The notes under the pieces are model-generated. The model saw only the letters and a list, made by a program, of their open reading frames with translations. It searched no databases and was not told the origin of the DNA. From positions 1 to 64,000 of the forward strand of contig NZ_JARGET010000021.1 of assembly GCF_029210485.1 (NCBI RefSeq): DNA of 64,000 nt. The letters run 5' to 3'. This DNA is from Hoeflea sp. YIM 152468 (GTDB lineage: Bacteria > Pseudomonadota > Alphaproteobacteria > Rhizobiales > Rhizobiaceae). Both the position numbers and the translations under genes were made by a program. Positions within the stretch are counted from its first letter, which is position 1. The number at the start of each line of letters is the position of its first letter. Of this stretch, positions 18,949 through 27,553 are shown piece after piece.

Positions 18949-19065
18949 TCACTTCATGAGGTATTTGGCCAAACCGGCAATGGCCAGGATTACCAGAATG
19001 GCAATCAGCAGCATCCAGATACCGCCAAGCCCCATAAACCCACTTCCCATTGTCTCGTTCATCAT
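18949..19065 (-). CDS. Tiny single-span membrane protein
   Basis: A 38-residue protein: a short glycine/methionine-rich N-terminus (MMNETMGSGFMGLGGI) followed by one transmembrane helix (WMLLIAILVILAIAGLA) and KYLMK. GGAGG lies 7 bases before the ATG at 19065. Very small proteins of this plan (Met/Gly start, one helix, Lys-rich end) are common beside copper and silver resistance genes and are poorly studied. Its start overlaps the stop of the membrane gene upstream, so it is translated with it. Confidence 0.6.
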   Translation of the reverse strand: MMNETMGSGFMGLGGIWMLLIAILVILAIAGLAKYLMK

Positions 19066-19517
19066 TACCGGTCCTCCATTGCTTTGGCCCCAGCAGCCTG
19101 CCGTTGTGTTAGCCAGACCACGGCAAGCGGGATGAATAACCACTGCAGCAGCGGGCTCAGTCCTGTTCCGAACGGCGGCACCAGTGGCATGAGATCGGAG
19201 TAGGTCCAGCGCTGCGATATGTTGGTGTAATAATATTCAAAACCAACAGTCAGAGCGATGCCGACGCCGATGAACAAGAGCGTTTGCCAAGCTTTGGGTG
19301 CTTCAAACCAAAAGCGGGATCGTGCAGCAGCACTGGTAATCCAGAACGCAGTTAAGGCGAATCCGACATCCCCGAATGTCGCCGAAGAACAGAGCTTGAT
19401 GCCCTCCCAATGGTTCATTTCTACCATGCTCGCATAGGTGGGCGCCTGCCAGAACTCCCAGACGAAGTGGAGCAGGAAGGAGAATACGATCACCGAATAT
19501 TCGGGCAGGCGTGTCAT
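19065..19517 (-). CDS. Uncharacterised four-helix membrane protein
   Basis: A 150-residue protein with about four predicted membrane helices (residues about 8-24, 45-62, 80-97 and 120-138). Conserved-looking features are HFVWEFWQAPTYA near the start and GFEYYYTNISQRWTY between helices 3 and 4. I recognise it only as a hypothetical protein of metal-resistance neighbourhoods; no enzyme or transporter motif is seen. A MerR-type promoter lies about 50 bases upstream, so a metal probably induces it together with the tiny membrane protein downstream. Confidence 0.65.
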   Translation of the reverse strand: MTRLPEYSVIVFSFLLHFVWEFWQAPTYASMVEMNHWEGIKLCSSATFGDVGFALTAFWITSAAARSRFWFEAPKAWQTLLFIGVGIALTVGFEYYYTNISQRWTYSDLMPLVPPFGTGLSPLLQWLFIPLAVVWLTQRQAAGAKAMEDR

Positions 19518-19565
19518 GTTGTTTGGTCTCTTTCAAGGAAGCACAAAATGTACGCCTTCACGCCT

Positions 19566-19600
19566 GATAGCGTAATGGTTACGGTAGGGGGAAGGTCAAG
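19566..19600 (-). promoter_or_regulatory. MerR-type promoter with a distinct dyad
   Basis: On the minus strand TTGACC (19599-19594) and TACGCT (19574-19569) are 19 bases apart, as at MerR-family promoters. The dyad is TACCGTAA-CCA-TTACGCTA, unlike the CTTCC...GGAAG core of the three other sites. It may therefore answer to another MerR-family protein, encoded elsewhere, or be a weak CueR site. It drives the two membrane-protein genes at 19517-18949. Confidence 0.6.
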
Positions 19601-20252
19601 CGGCCCATTTGAGTCACCCAAGAGCAACATTTCTTTTGAGCTTCAATTGTCGCTGACAAGATGAGTTCGTAGTCCGCGGTGCGTCAGAGCCTTGGCTTGG
19701 TTCGTCTTCAAGTCACAGTTTTACGGTTAAACAACCGGACAGAGATGCCAATTTGACCGTCGCCGACGAGAACGTCGAGTGGGCCGGATCAATGCAACGG
19801 TTTCCATCCATACTTGATGCCATCTACAGCAACTTCATTTTCAGAAGTCACCTGACCTGCCGCCCGATTTTCCGTCTGGTACGCACCAGAGCCGCTGCTG
19901 AATAGCATCGAATGATTTCAGCTTAGATGGGCGCAGTTTTGATCTTGTTGGTCTGCTCAATTAAATGTGACTCAGCCATTAAATGAGCAGATGAAAAGCG
20001 CTGGGCGGAATGCCCGGTTGAAATTGGGAACGACGCAGATCAACTTGCCATCGAACAACCGGTCTTGTTTGGTGTTGGCACTGAATTCGCAGATTGCCTC
20101 GGAGTGCCCAGCTCCCATGAACGGGAGACGCATCGCGAAACCTAATCTGACACATTGGCCGGTGATTATCTTTAGCTGCCGCTTGCAGAGTTGTGGATCA
20201 ACCGGATTTTATCCCCAGACACATCCGCAGGATGAGGGAATTTTATATAAGT
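19601..20252. other. Non-coding or decayed stretch
   Basis: No convincing gene of normal length is found. On the minus strand, 19908-19789 reads as a 39-residue peptide (ending SENEVAVDGIKYGWKPLH) that has protein-like composition and may be the end of a lost gene. A long plus-strand frame from 19967 has no family resemblance. The stretch ends at the left copy of the 51-bp repeat and probably marks the border between the copper island and the next cluster. Confidence 0.4.
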
Positions 20253-20303
20253 ATTTCAATTTGATAGATGTTCGCGCATATGTCATGAGAGGCGCGCCAT
20301 TTT
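20253..20303 (+). repeat. Left copy of a divergent 51-bp direct repeat
   Basis: This stretch matches 30052-30102 at 42 of 51 positions without gaps. Identical blocks are ATTTCAATT, ATAGATGTTCGC, TGTC, AGAGG and GCGCCATTTT. The pair encloses the IclR-ABC-amidase cluster. The copies are too different for a recent attachment-site duplication, but their place next to a dead integrase on the right suggests an old one. Confidence 0.6.
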
Positions 20304-20449
20304 TCCACCACTTCAGGGCAAAACTGCGAACACGCGTCGATGTGTCTGCAAATTCTTACACGGCAGCAGATAAATATGGCCGAGCAAGCGAAGTCGGGGT
20401 ATTCGGGCAGCCACGACTCAATCGTATTTCTATTTAGGATATCAGAATC

Positions 20450-20623
20450 TGCCGCTATTCGACCGGCAGGATCGGCAAGCGTCCGGAGCCCCTTCACCAG
20501 GTGTTCTCGTGCCGTATCTTCATCAGGATTATGGCTTATGCCGACGTTTGACGGAACAAGCATCAGCCTCACTGGTATAACTCGCGCCACGTTGGAGGCA
20601 TCATGAAGTGCCCCTGATGGCAC
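20450..20623 (-). pseudogene. C-terminal fragment of an M20-type amidohydrolase
   Basis: The first 50 residues of this frame ([20 protein letters not shown], then [15 protein letters not shown]) match the C-terminal end of Zn-dependent hydrolases of the N-carbamoyl-amino-acid / allantoate amidohydrolase group, where SGAxHDA and SHNPxE are conserved. The large N-terminal part with the metal site is missing; sequence directly upstream belongs to the IclR gene. It is a remnant, but it suggests the cluster once handled a ureide or carbamoyl compound. Confidence 0.6.
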
Positions 20624-20626
20624 ACG

Positions 20627-21388
20627 TTATGTCGATATTGAGCGCGCCGCCTGTATGGCCAGAGGAGCATTCCGGTCTTGGAAATCCTGGACGTTCCAGT
20701 CGGCGAGCGATCCGGAGATGTGTATTGCGCCGAGCGGCGTGCCGTCGCTTTCCAGAATCGGGGACGCCAGCACGATTTCGCCCAGCATCATTTCCTCCAT
20801 GCACAGCGCATAGCCTTTCTCGCGGGCCTGATCGACTCTCTCAAGGATCTCGGATTTGTCGGTGATCGTCTTCGGGGTGACCTTCCTGAGATTCGACCGC
20901 GCCAGGATGTCTTCCCGCCGCTCGCGGTCGAGATGGGCCATCACGACCCGTCCGCCGGTGCTGGCATAGGTGGGAACCTGTCGGCCGATCAGGGTTGCGT
21001 AAAAAGTCTGGCGCTTCGTCTGACGCCGCAGCGCATAGATCATCGTCAGGTCATTGAAGAGGCTTACGTCCACTCTCTCGCCGGTCTCGGCCTGAAGTTG
21101 CATCAGGACCGGGCTGGCGCGCTGGACGACCGGCGAATTGCGCAGGAACTCGAAAGCGTGCTCGAGAAACTTGCGCCCGATCCCATAGGTCCGGTTCGAG
21201 CCCCGTTCGAGATAGCCCAACTGGACCAGGGTGTAGGAGAGCCTCTGGACCGTGCTGGAATCAAGGCCCGACGCTTTCTGCATCTCCTTGTGTGTCATGT
21301 GGCCGCCGTTGGAATTGTCGTTGAATGCCTGAAGCAGCACAAACGCCTTCTCCAGTGACTTCATATACAGAGAATTGTTTTCATTCAT
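20627..21388 (-). CDS. IclR-family transcriptional regulator
   Basis: A 253-residue IclR regulator. The winged helix-turn-helix is at about residues 12-75 (HKEMQKASGLDSSTVQRLSY), and the effector-binding domain spans about 85-250 (GRQVPTYASTGGRVVMAHL, EEMMLGEIVLASPI). I chose ATG 21388 because GGGAGGGAG lies just upstream; the frame extends to 21472 without a ribosome-binding site. It is transcribed away from the ABC transporter operon, the usual layout for a repressor that controls that operon and itself. The shared gap has an A+T-rich dyad. Confidence 0.88.
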   Translation of the reverse strand: MNENNSLYMKSLEKAFVLLQAFNDNSNGGHMTHKEMQKASGLDSSTVQRLSYTLVQLGYLERGSNRTYGIGRKFLEHAFEFLRNSPVVQRASPVLMQLQAETGERVDVSLFNDLTMIYALRRQTKRQTFYATLIGRQVPTYASTGGRVVMAHLDRERREDILARSNLRKVTPKTITDKSEILERVDQAREKGYALCMEEMMLGEIVLASPILESDGTPLGAIHISGSLADWNVQDFQDRNAPLAIQAARSIST

Positions 21389-21459
21389 GATTCTCCCTCC
21401 CTGCCAGCCTTCGATCGCCAGTCTTGACATGACGCATAATATCAAAATATAATTTATTA

Positions 21460-21476
21460 TATTGCAATACAATATG
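21460..21476. promoter_or_regulatory. A+T-rich dyad, possible IclR operator
   Basis: ATATTG-CAATA-CAATAT is a perfect 6-base inverted repeat in the 110-base gap between the IclR gene and the ABC operon. It lies 23-39 bases before the substrate-binding protein start, where a repressor would block transcription. The local A+T content is far above the surroundings. Confidence 0.45.
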
Positions 21477-21498
21477 AAAAATCAACTGGGAGTTTGAA

Positions 21499-22650
21499 AT
21501 GCGATCCATCGTTTCACTAAGCGTCATGGCTGTGGCCATCTCCGTTTCCGTCTTCGCGGGGCCTTCATTCGCACAGGACAAGCCGGTCAAGCTGGGGGTC
21601 ATGCTTCCGCTTTCCGGTCCCGCGGCGCTGGCAGGGACCTCGATTCTCGAGGGCATCCGGTTCGCCGCGGAAGAGAACAACGCCAAGGGCGGCGTCCTCG
21701 GGCAGCCTGTCGAACTCGTCATCGAGGATGACGAAGGCAATGCGACCAAGGGCGTAACTGCTGTCCGCAAGCTGATCGAGCAGGAGGGCGTAGCCGCCAT
21801 AAGTGGAACCTATGTCAGTGGCGTGGCGCTCGCCGCGACGAAGGTGGCGCGGGAATTCAAGGTCCCGATGATCTCCGCAGGCTCGACGTCGTCCGACGTG
21901 ACCGATTTCAACGAGGCCGGCGATCCGTGGTTCTTCCGCGCCTTTCCCGGCAGTCGCGAACAGGCCCGCCAGTCAGCGGTCGACATGGTGGGCAAGCTGG
22001 ATGCGACCAAGGTCGCCGTGCTGCACGAGAATTCGGTCTACGGAAAGTCGCTGTCGGACTCCCTTGCCGCCAACCTTGCGGATGTCGGCGGAGAGATCAT
22101 CCTCACCGAAACCTACAACCCCGATGAGCGCGATTTCTTTTCGGTCCTGACCAAGGTGCGCGCGGCCCAGCCGGATGCGATCTACATCGCCGGGCTGATG
22201 GATGCCGGTGCGCAGATCATCAAGCAGTCAGCGGAACTCGGAGTCGACACGCAGATCATGGGCTCCGGCTCGATGATGAGCGACAAGCTTATCGAACTCT
22301 CCGGCCCCGCCTCGGAGGGCTTTGCCGTCTCCTCGATGTTTGAACCCAGCACGCCGAACGAATACGGAGCTGCCTTCACCGAACGCTTCCGCGCCAAGTT
22401 CAACAAGGAGCCGGACGTCTACAGCGCGCTTGGCTACGACTCCATGAACGTCCTGATCGAGGCTGTGCGTCGTGCCGGCGCTGCCGACGGTGCTGCCATC
22501 CAGGCCGAGTTGAACAAGATGGACGACGTACCGCTGGTACAGGGACCGCAGGGCACCGTCGCCGCCTTTGACGAACAGGGCAGCGTGCCTTTCAAGATCG
22601 GTCTCGCGATAGTGCGCGACGGCAAGCGCGAATGGCTTCCCTTCGACTAA
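21499..22650 (+). CDS. Branched-chain amino acid-type ABC substrate-binding protein
   Basis: A 383-residue periplasmic binding protein of the LivJ/type I class. A signal peptide ends FAGPSFAQ. Two lobes follow, with the opening strand VKLGVMLPLSGPAALAGTSI and NPDERDFFSVLTKVRAAQPD in the hinge area. Relatives bind branched-chain amino acids, amides, urea or aromatic acids; the neighbouring amidase and imidase-type genes point to an amide or cyclic imide. It heads a plus-strand operon, 27 bases before the permease gene. Confidence 0.9.
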   Translation: MRSIVSLSVMAVAISVSVFAGPSFAQDKPVKLGVMLPLSGPAALAGTSILEGIRFAAEENNAKGGVLGQPVELVIEDDEGNATKGVTAVRKLIEQEGVAAISGTYVSGVALAATKVAREFKVPMISAGSTSSDVTDFNEAGDPWFFRAFPGSREQARQSAVDMVGKLDATKVAVLHENSVYGKSLSDSLAANLADVGGEIILTETYNPDERDFFSVLTKVRAAQPDAIYIAGLMDAGAQIIKQSAELGVDTQIMGSGSMMSDKLIELSGPASEGFAVSSMFEPSTPNEYGAAFTERFRAKFNKEPDVYSALGYDSMNVLIEAVRRAGAADGAAIQAELNKMDDVPLVQGPQGTVAAFDEQGSVPFKIGLAIVRDGKREWLPFD

Positions 22651-22677
22651 GGCCCCTTCGACCAAAGCCAGGAGCAC

Positions 22678-23562
22678 ATGGTGTCTGATTTCGTTCTATT
22701 GCCGCAATTCCTGACGAACGGGCTGGTCATCGGGTCGGGCTATGTGCTCGTCGCGGTGGGCCTGACCCTCATCTTCGGAATTCTCCACATCGTGAACTTC
22801 GCCCATGGCGAGTTCTATATGCTGGGGGGCTTCGCCGCGGTTTTGGGCTCGCAGCTGCTTGGTCTGCCTGCTCTCCCCACCCTTCTCTTCGTCGCCGTGT
22901 TGATGGCGGCATTCGGACTGGTTGTGGAACGCGTGGTTTTCAGACCCCTGAGCGGAAAGGACCCGACCAATGCGATCATCGCATCGTTCGGCCTTTCCGT
23001 TCTGCTTCAAAACCTGATGCTGAAGACCGTGGGCGCAGAGCCCATGGTCCCAAAAAGCGGATTTGCTTCCGGGGCAATCCAGATCGGCAATGTCTTCATC
23101 ACCGCCGAACGGATCGCCATCGTGGCTGCGATGGCCGTCATCGTAGCCGCCTTGCTGCTGGTCCTGCGCTACACATGGACCGGCAGGGCCTTGCGGGCCC
23201 TGTCTGAAAACCCGACCGTGGCTCTCATCAGCGGTGTGAATGTCCGTCGCGTTTCGCTGATCACTTTCATGATCGGCAGCGTCCTGGCCGGGCTATCGGG
23301 CGCGCTGATGTCCACCGTCTTCATGGTTCAGCCCAATTCAGGGGCCTTGATCGTGATGAAGGCCTTCATTATCGTTGTAGTCGCCGGCATGGGCAGCATA
23401 GAGGGCGCCATTATCGTGGGGCTTGGCCTCGGACTCATCGAGTCGCTCGTCGCAGGATACATGGGCAACCAGCTCCGTGACATCGTTGGCTTCCTGATCG
23501 TGATCCTTGTTCTGGCGGTCCGCCCGCAGGGACTTTTCGGCCTGACGACTGAAAGATCCTGA
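22678..23562 (+). CDS. ABC transporter permease, LivH type
   Basis: A 294-residue inner-membrane permease with about eight helices. NFAHGEFYMLGGF near residue 40 and the coupling loop segment ALSENPTVALISGVNVRRV near residue 180 are typical of LivH. It pairs with the next gene (LivM type) to form the channel. The ATG at 22678 follows AGGAGC. The gene is complete and close to the family length. Confidence 0.9.
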   Translation: MVSDFVLLPQFLTNGLVIGSGYVLVAVGLTLIFGILHIVNFAHGEFYMLGGFAAVLGSQLLGLPALPTLLFVAVLMAAFGLVVERVVFRPLSGKDPTNAIIASFGLSVLLQNLMLKTVGAEPMVPKSGFASGAIQIGNVFITAERIAIVAAMAVIVAALLLVLRYTWTGRALRALSENPTVALISGVNVRRVSLITFMIGSVLAGLSGALMSTVFMVQPNSGALIVMKAFIIVVVAGMGSIEGAIIVGLGLGLIESLVAGYMGNQLRDIVGFLIVILVLAVRPQGLFGLTTERS

Positions 23563-23563
23563 C

Positions 23564-24472
23564 ATGCGTACTCCTCTTATCCTTCTGCTGACAGCGGCGA
23601 TCGCCTGCGCGCTTCCCGCCGTCCTGGAAAGCGGCTATTTCATCAATGTCGCGATCATCGCCTTGATCTATGTGATCCTAGCGTCCAGCCTTGACATCAT
23701 GATGGGCTGGACCGGCAAGTTCTCCTTCGCCCACGCGGCCTTTTTCGGGATCGGCGCCTACACGGCGGCGATGATGCAACGCAGCTTCGGCACCGATCTG
23801 TGGGTGCATCTGCCAGCGGGCATGGCCTCGGCCGCGCTGTTCGGCGTGCTTCTCGGCCTGCCGTCGCTCCGGCTTCAGGGACATTTTTTGGCCATCATGT
23901 CCATCGCCTTCCAGACCGTCGTCTATCTGGTGCTGGCGCAGTGGACGGACGTCACCGGCGGGCATTACGGGCTGTCCGTCGAGGTGAGCCCGGAACTCGC
24001 CAATGTCTCGACCTTCTACTTCGTGACGCTGGGCTGCACCCTTGTCGCTTGCCTGTTCGTCTGGTTCCTGACCCATTCCCGGTTTGGGGATACCCTGACC
24101 GCGATCCGGGACGACGAGACCCTCGCGCGCACCATCGGCATGGACACCAACATCGTCAAGATCATCGCCTTTGCCATTTCCTCGGCCTTGGCCGGTGGCG
24201 CGGGCGTTCTCATGGCGCATCACATCCGCGGCGTCACGCCAAACGACTACACCGTCATGACCTCGGCCACCATCGTTGCCATGGCCGTGCTTGGCGGGCG
24301 CGGCAAGTTCTGGGGACCTGTCGTGGGAGCGTTGATCCTGACCATCCTTCCCGAGGTGCTGTCTGATCTGGCTGAATACAAGCACATCATGTACGGCGCC
24401 CTCCTGATCTTCATGATCATGGTTATGCCGCAAGGCGTGGTCGGAGCCCTTGCAGGAAGGAAAGCGAAATGA
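23564..24472 (+). CDS. ABC transporter permease, LivM type
   Basis: A 302-residue permease with about eight to nine helices. WTGKFSFAHAAFFGIGAY near residue 50 and the coupling loop AIRDDETLARTIGMDTNIVK near residue 180 are LivM signatures. It starts one base after the LivH-type stop and overlaps the ATPase gene by four bases, so the operon is tightly packed. Confidence 0.9.
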   Translation: MRTPLILLLTAAIACALPAVLESGYFINVAIIALIYVILASSLDIMMGWTGKFSFAHAAFFGIGAYTAAMMQRSFGTDLWVHLPAGMASAALFGVLLGLPSLRLQGHFLAIMSIAFQTVVYLVLAQWTDVTGGHYGLSVEVSPELANVSTFYFVTLGCTLVACLFVWFLTHSRFGDTLTAIRDDETLARTIGMDTNIVKIIAFAISSALAGGAGVLMAHHIRGVTPNDYTVMTSATIVAMAVLGGRGKFWGPVVGALILTILPEVLSDLAEYKHIMYGALLIFMIMVMPQGVVGALAGRKAK

Positions 24473-25251
24473 CCGCGCCGATTCTTGAGGTGAGAGGCCT
24501 GACCAAGACGTTCGCCGGTATGGTGGCTCTCGATGATCTGTCTTTCACGGTCAACGAGGGCGAGATCGCGGGCCTGATCGGCCCGAACGGATCGGGCAAG
24601 TCCACGGTGGTCAATCTGGTTTCCGGCGTCCTGATCCCGACTTCCGGCCAGGTGGTGATGCGCGGACAGGATGTCACGGGTGCGGCTTCCCACCAGATGG
24701 CTCGCCGCGGCGTCGCCCGCACCTTCCAGATGATCCGGTTGTTCGGAACTCTCTCCGTCGAAGACAACATCGCGCTCGCCCTGCAGCAGAAGGACGGGCC
24801 GGGCTACCTTCCCTCGTTCTTTCGAACGGCAGCCGCGCGGCGGCAGCGCGCCGCAGCGGGCGTCAAGGCACGCGACATGCTGAAACTATTCGACTTGGAG
24901 GAGAAGGCCTCGAATTTGGCCTCGGACCTGTCAATCGGACAGCGCCGCATGGTCGAACTGGCCCGCGGCCTGGCCTCCGAACCGACGATTTTCATTCTTG
25001 ACGAGCCAGCCGCCGGGCTTGCACCCCACAATGTCGACCGCCTCATCGACATGATACGCCGCATGCGGGATGAATTCGGGGTCACCATTCTCCTGGTCGA
25101 ACACGTCATGCGGGTTGTCCAATCGGTCTGCGACCGGGTGGTGGTGCTCGATTACGGCCAGAAAATCGCAGACGGCCCCCCGGCGGAGGTTGTCAACCAG
25201 CCCGAGGTCATCGAGGCTTACATCGGATTGGGGCGCGGCAAAGATGCTTGA
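24469..25251 (+). CDS. ABC transporter ATPase, LivG type
   Basis: A 260-residue ATPase. Walker A is GPNGSGKST (about residues 39-47), the signature is LSIGQRRM (the usual S-G-G replaced by S-I-G, common in LivG), and Walker B is TIFILDEPAAGL. The helical insert FFRTAAARRQRAAAG is a LivG feature. It powers uptake with the LivF-type partner encoded next, overlapping by eight bases. Confidence 0.9.
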   Translation: MTAPILEVRGLTKTFAGMVALDDLSFTVNEGEIAGLIGPNGSGKSTVVNLVSGVLIPTSGQVVMRGQDVTGAASHQMARRGVARTFQMIRLFGTLSVEDNIALALQQKDGPGYLPSFFRTAAARRQRAAAGVKARDMLKLFDLEEKASNLASDLSIGQRRMVELARGLASEPTIFILDEPAAGLAPHNVDRLIDMIRRMRDEFGVTILLVEHVMRVVQSVCDRVVVLDYGQKIADGPPAEVVNQPEVIEAYIGLGRGKDA

Positions 25252-25957
25252 ATGCACGAATGTGGACGCAGGCTACGGCAATGTCATGATCCTGCACGAT
25301 CTGAATCTGACTGTCCGGCAAGGCCAGCTGAGCGCCATCCTGGGCAGCAACGGCTCGGGCAAGTCGACTGCGTTGAAGACCCTGGCGGGCCTCGTCACTC
25401 CCGTCAAAGGCCAGATCACCCTGGACGGCAAGAGGATCGACGGACTGCCGGCCAATGCGATGGCCGAGCACGGAATGTGCCTGGTGCCGCAGGGCAAGGA
25501 AGTCTTGGCGGGCATGTCGGTCCAGGAGAACATCCTCATAGGCGCCTTTCACCGGCGCAAGGACAAGCACGGAATCGCCGAGGACCTAGACCGGGTTTAC
25601 GCCCAGTTCCCGCGGCTCAAGATGCGCCGCAAGGCCGCGGCAGGCGTGTTGTCGGGTGGCGAACGCCAGATGCTGTCCCTGGGCCGGGCTCTGATGTCGC
25701 GCCCCAAGCTTCTGCTGTTGGACGAGCCATCCGCCGCTTTGGCCCCCAAGGTCGTGGGTGAGATCTCGGACATCCTTCGCAGCCTTCGGGAGACTGGCCT
25801 CACAATGTTGCTGGTGGAGCAGAACGTGTCCATGGCCGTAGAGCTTGCCGAAGAGATTCACATTCTCAGGGAAGGCCGCATCGCCCATTCTCGCCTCAAT
25901 GGACCTGATTTCGATACCAGTGACCTCAAGGCCTATTACCTGGGAAGCGGGACATGA
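25244..25957 (+). CDS. ABC transporter ATPase, LivF type
   Basis: A 237-residue ATPase. Walker A is GSNGSGKST, the signature is LSGGERQM and Walker B is LLLLDEPSAAL. Size and PQGKEVLAGMSVQENI are those of LivF. The ATG at 25244 lies inside the end of the LivG-type gene, and the stop overlaps the next gene by four bases. Together with the preceding genes this completes a five-part importer. Confidence 0.9.
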   Translation: MLECTNVDAGYGNVMILHDLNLTVRQGQLSAILGSNGSGKSTALKTLAGLVTPVKGQITLDGKRIDGLPANAMAEHGMCLVPQGKEVLAGMSVQENILIGAFHRRKDKHGIAEDLDRVYAQFPRLKMRRKAAAGVLSGGERQMLSLGRALMSRPKLLLLDEPSAALAPKVVGEISDILRSLRETGLTMLLVEQNVSMAVELAEEIHILREGRIAHSRLNGPDFDTSDLKAYYLGSGT

Positions 25958-26694
25958 GCTGGGGTGAAGATTTTTCAGGCCGGTCTGTAGTTCTGACCGG
26001 AGCAAACAGCGGCATTGGACTGGCGACGTTGGACGGCTTTATCGATGCCGGTGCGGATGTGCTTGCCGTTGACCTCAATGACGATGTCATGTCGACCCGG
26101 AAATGCACCTCGCTTCGGCTGGATGTGGCGTCGCAGGACGCGCCATCTATCATCAGGCAATCCGCCGAGCGAATGAAAGGCCTGGATATCCTGGCCAATT
26201 GCGCGGGTATTGGCGGCTCCCGCTCGCTCGCCGACAGTGATGATGCCCTGATCGACCGGATTCTGGGGGTCAACCTCCGATCGGTGATGCGGATCACCCG
26301 GGACCTGATTCCCCTGATGCGGTCGGGTTCATCTGTCGTGAACGTGACCTCGGTCTTTGGCCATGTCGGCCGCGCGGGCACCGCTGCCTACGCGGCAAGC
26401 AAAGGCGCGCTGTCACAACTGACCCGCCAACTGTGCGCCGATCTCGGCCCGCAAGGCATCCGGGTGAACGCCGTGGCGCCGGGCGTTATCCTGACCGCCA
26501 TGACGCGCGACAAGATTGAAAATGACGAGGAATACCAGCGCACGATGATTGGCGGAACGCCGCTCAAGCGGATCGGAACGCCCGAAGACGTGGTCGAGGT
26601 GATCCTCTTCCTTGCCTCGGATCGCGCGCGTTTCGTCTCTGGCCAGATTCTCGCCGTCGACGGCGGATGGCTGGCGGTCCGCGGACCCAACTGA
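25954..26694 (+). CDS. Short-chain dehydrogenase/reductase
   Basis: A 246-residue classical SDR. The cofactor motif TGANSGIG is near residues 15-22, NCAGIGG follows at about 88, the catalytic serine is in VNVTSVFGHV, and the YAASK pair is near residues 149-153. The acidic residue after the second strand (AVDLND) suggests NAD rather than NADP. It probably oxidises an alcohol in a catabolic route. It is joined to the transporter operon by a four-base overlap. The substrate is unknown. Confidence 0.85.
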   Translation: MSWGEDFSGRSVVLTGANSGIGLATLDGFIDAGADVLAVDLNDDVMSTRKCTSLRLDVASQDAPSIIRQSAERMKGLDILANCAGIGGSRSLADSDDALIDRILGVNLRSVMRITRDLIPLMRSGSSVVNVTSVFGHVGRAGTAAYAASKGALSQLTRQLCADLGPQGIRVNAVAPGVILTAMTRDKIENDEEYQRTMIGGTPLKRIGTPEDVVEVILFLASDRARFVSGQILAVDGGWLAVRGPN

Positions 26695-26713
26695 ATTCAT
26701 GAAAGGCACCATT

Positions 26714-27553
26714 ATGCAGGAATTCGCTCCCGTTAACTGGCCCGACGGCAAACGAGTCGCCGTCATGCTCACTTTCGATTTCGACGCCGACACGCTTTGG
26801 CTGTCCCGCGACCCTGAAAATGCGCTGCGGCCCGGCACGTTGTCCCAGGGCCAGTATGGCGCGAAAGTCGGGGTTCCGAAAATCCTGGAAACGCTCAAAA
26901 CGGCGGGTGTCCCGGCGACGTTTTTCGTCCCGGGCTGGACGGTTGAAACCTATCCGGATCGAACCGATGCAATCATGAAAGAAGGCCATGAGATCGGCCA
27001 TCACGGCTATCTTCACGAATGGATCGATCCGCGGGAACCGGAAAGAGAAGAAGAGGCATTCGTGCGAGGGCTCGAGGCCCTGCGGGCCAGGGGTATCGAA
27101 CCCAGAGGGTTTCGCTCCCCGGCCTGGGAAACCAGCCCCAACATGATCTCACTCCTGGCGAAATATGGGTTTCACTACGACAGTTCATTTATGGACACGG
27201 TCCATCCCTATCTGCATGCGACAACCGGCAATCCTGTGGTCGAGATACCCGTGCACTGGAGCCTGGATGACGCCCCGTTCATGATGTTCTCCACCCGCAC
27301 TCCCCGGACAATCATGACCAATTCCCACCTGTTGGAGATCTGGCAGGCGGAATTCGAGGAAATCCGGGAGTGGGGAGGTGTCTTCAATCTGACGATGCAT
27401 CCCCAATTTACCGGTCGACCCTCCCGGATCCGGCTTCTGCGCGACATGATCGAATGGCTTCAGCAGTTCCCCGACGTCTGGTTTGCCCGTGGTCATGAAG
27501 TCTGTGACGCGTGGCTGAGCAGCAACGACTCGGCACGGGCGGCTTCGGAATGA
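26714..27553 (+). CDS. Polysaccharide deacetylase-family hydrolase (imidase/allantoinase-like)
   Basis: A 279-residue protein with the deacetylase fold: MLTFDFDAD near residue 18 (metal aspartates), HEIGHHGYLHE near 86 (metal histidines), RGFRSPAWETS near 126 and NLTMHPQFTGRP near 220. Within this family the closest-looking group includes bacterial imidase, PuuE allantoinase and HpPgdA. There is no signal peptide, so it is cytoplasmic, which fits an imidase or allantoinase that opens a cyclic amide better than a cell-wall deacetylase. I preferred the second ATG (26714) because GAAAGG precedes it. Its stop overlaps the amidase start. Confidence 0.75.
   Translation: MQEFAPVNWPDGKRVAVMLTFDFDADTLWLSRDPENALRPGTLSQGQYGAKVGVPKILETLKTAGVPATFFVPGWTVETYPDRTDAIMKEGHEIGHHGYLHEWIDPREPEREEEAFVRGLEALRARGIEPRGFRSPAWETSPNMISLLAKYGFHYDSSFMDTVHPYLHATTGNPVVEIPVHWSLDDAPFMMFSTRTPRTIMTNSHLLEIWQAEFEEIREWGGVFNLTMHPQFTGRPSRIRLLRDMIEWLQQFPDVWFARGHEVCDAWLSSNDSARAASE

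Noticed and set aside
19967-20437. Plus-strand frame of 156 codons in the island border
   Set aside because: No ribosome-binding site, no family resemblance and it runs through the repeat; only the short repeat part is noteworthy.
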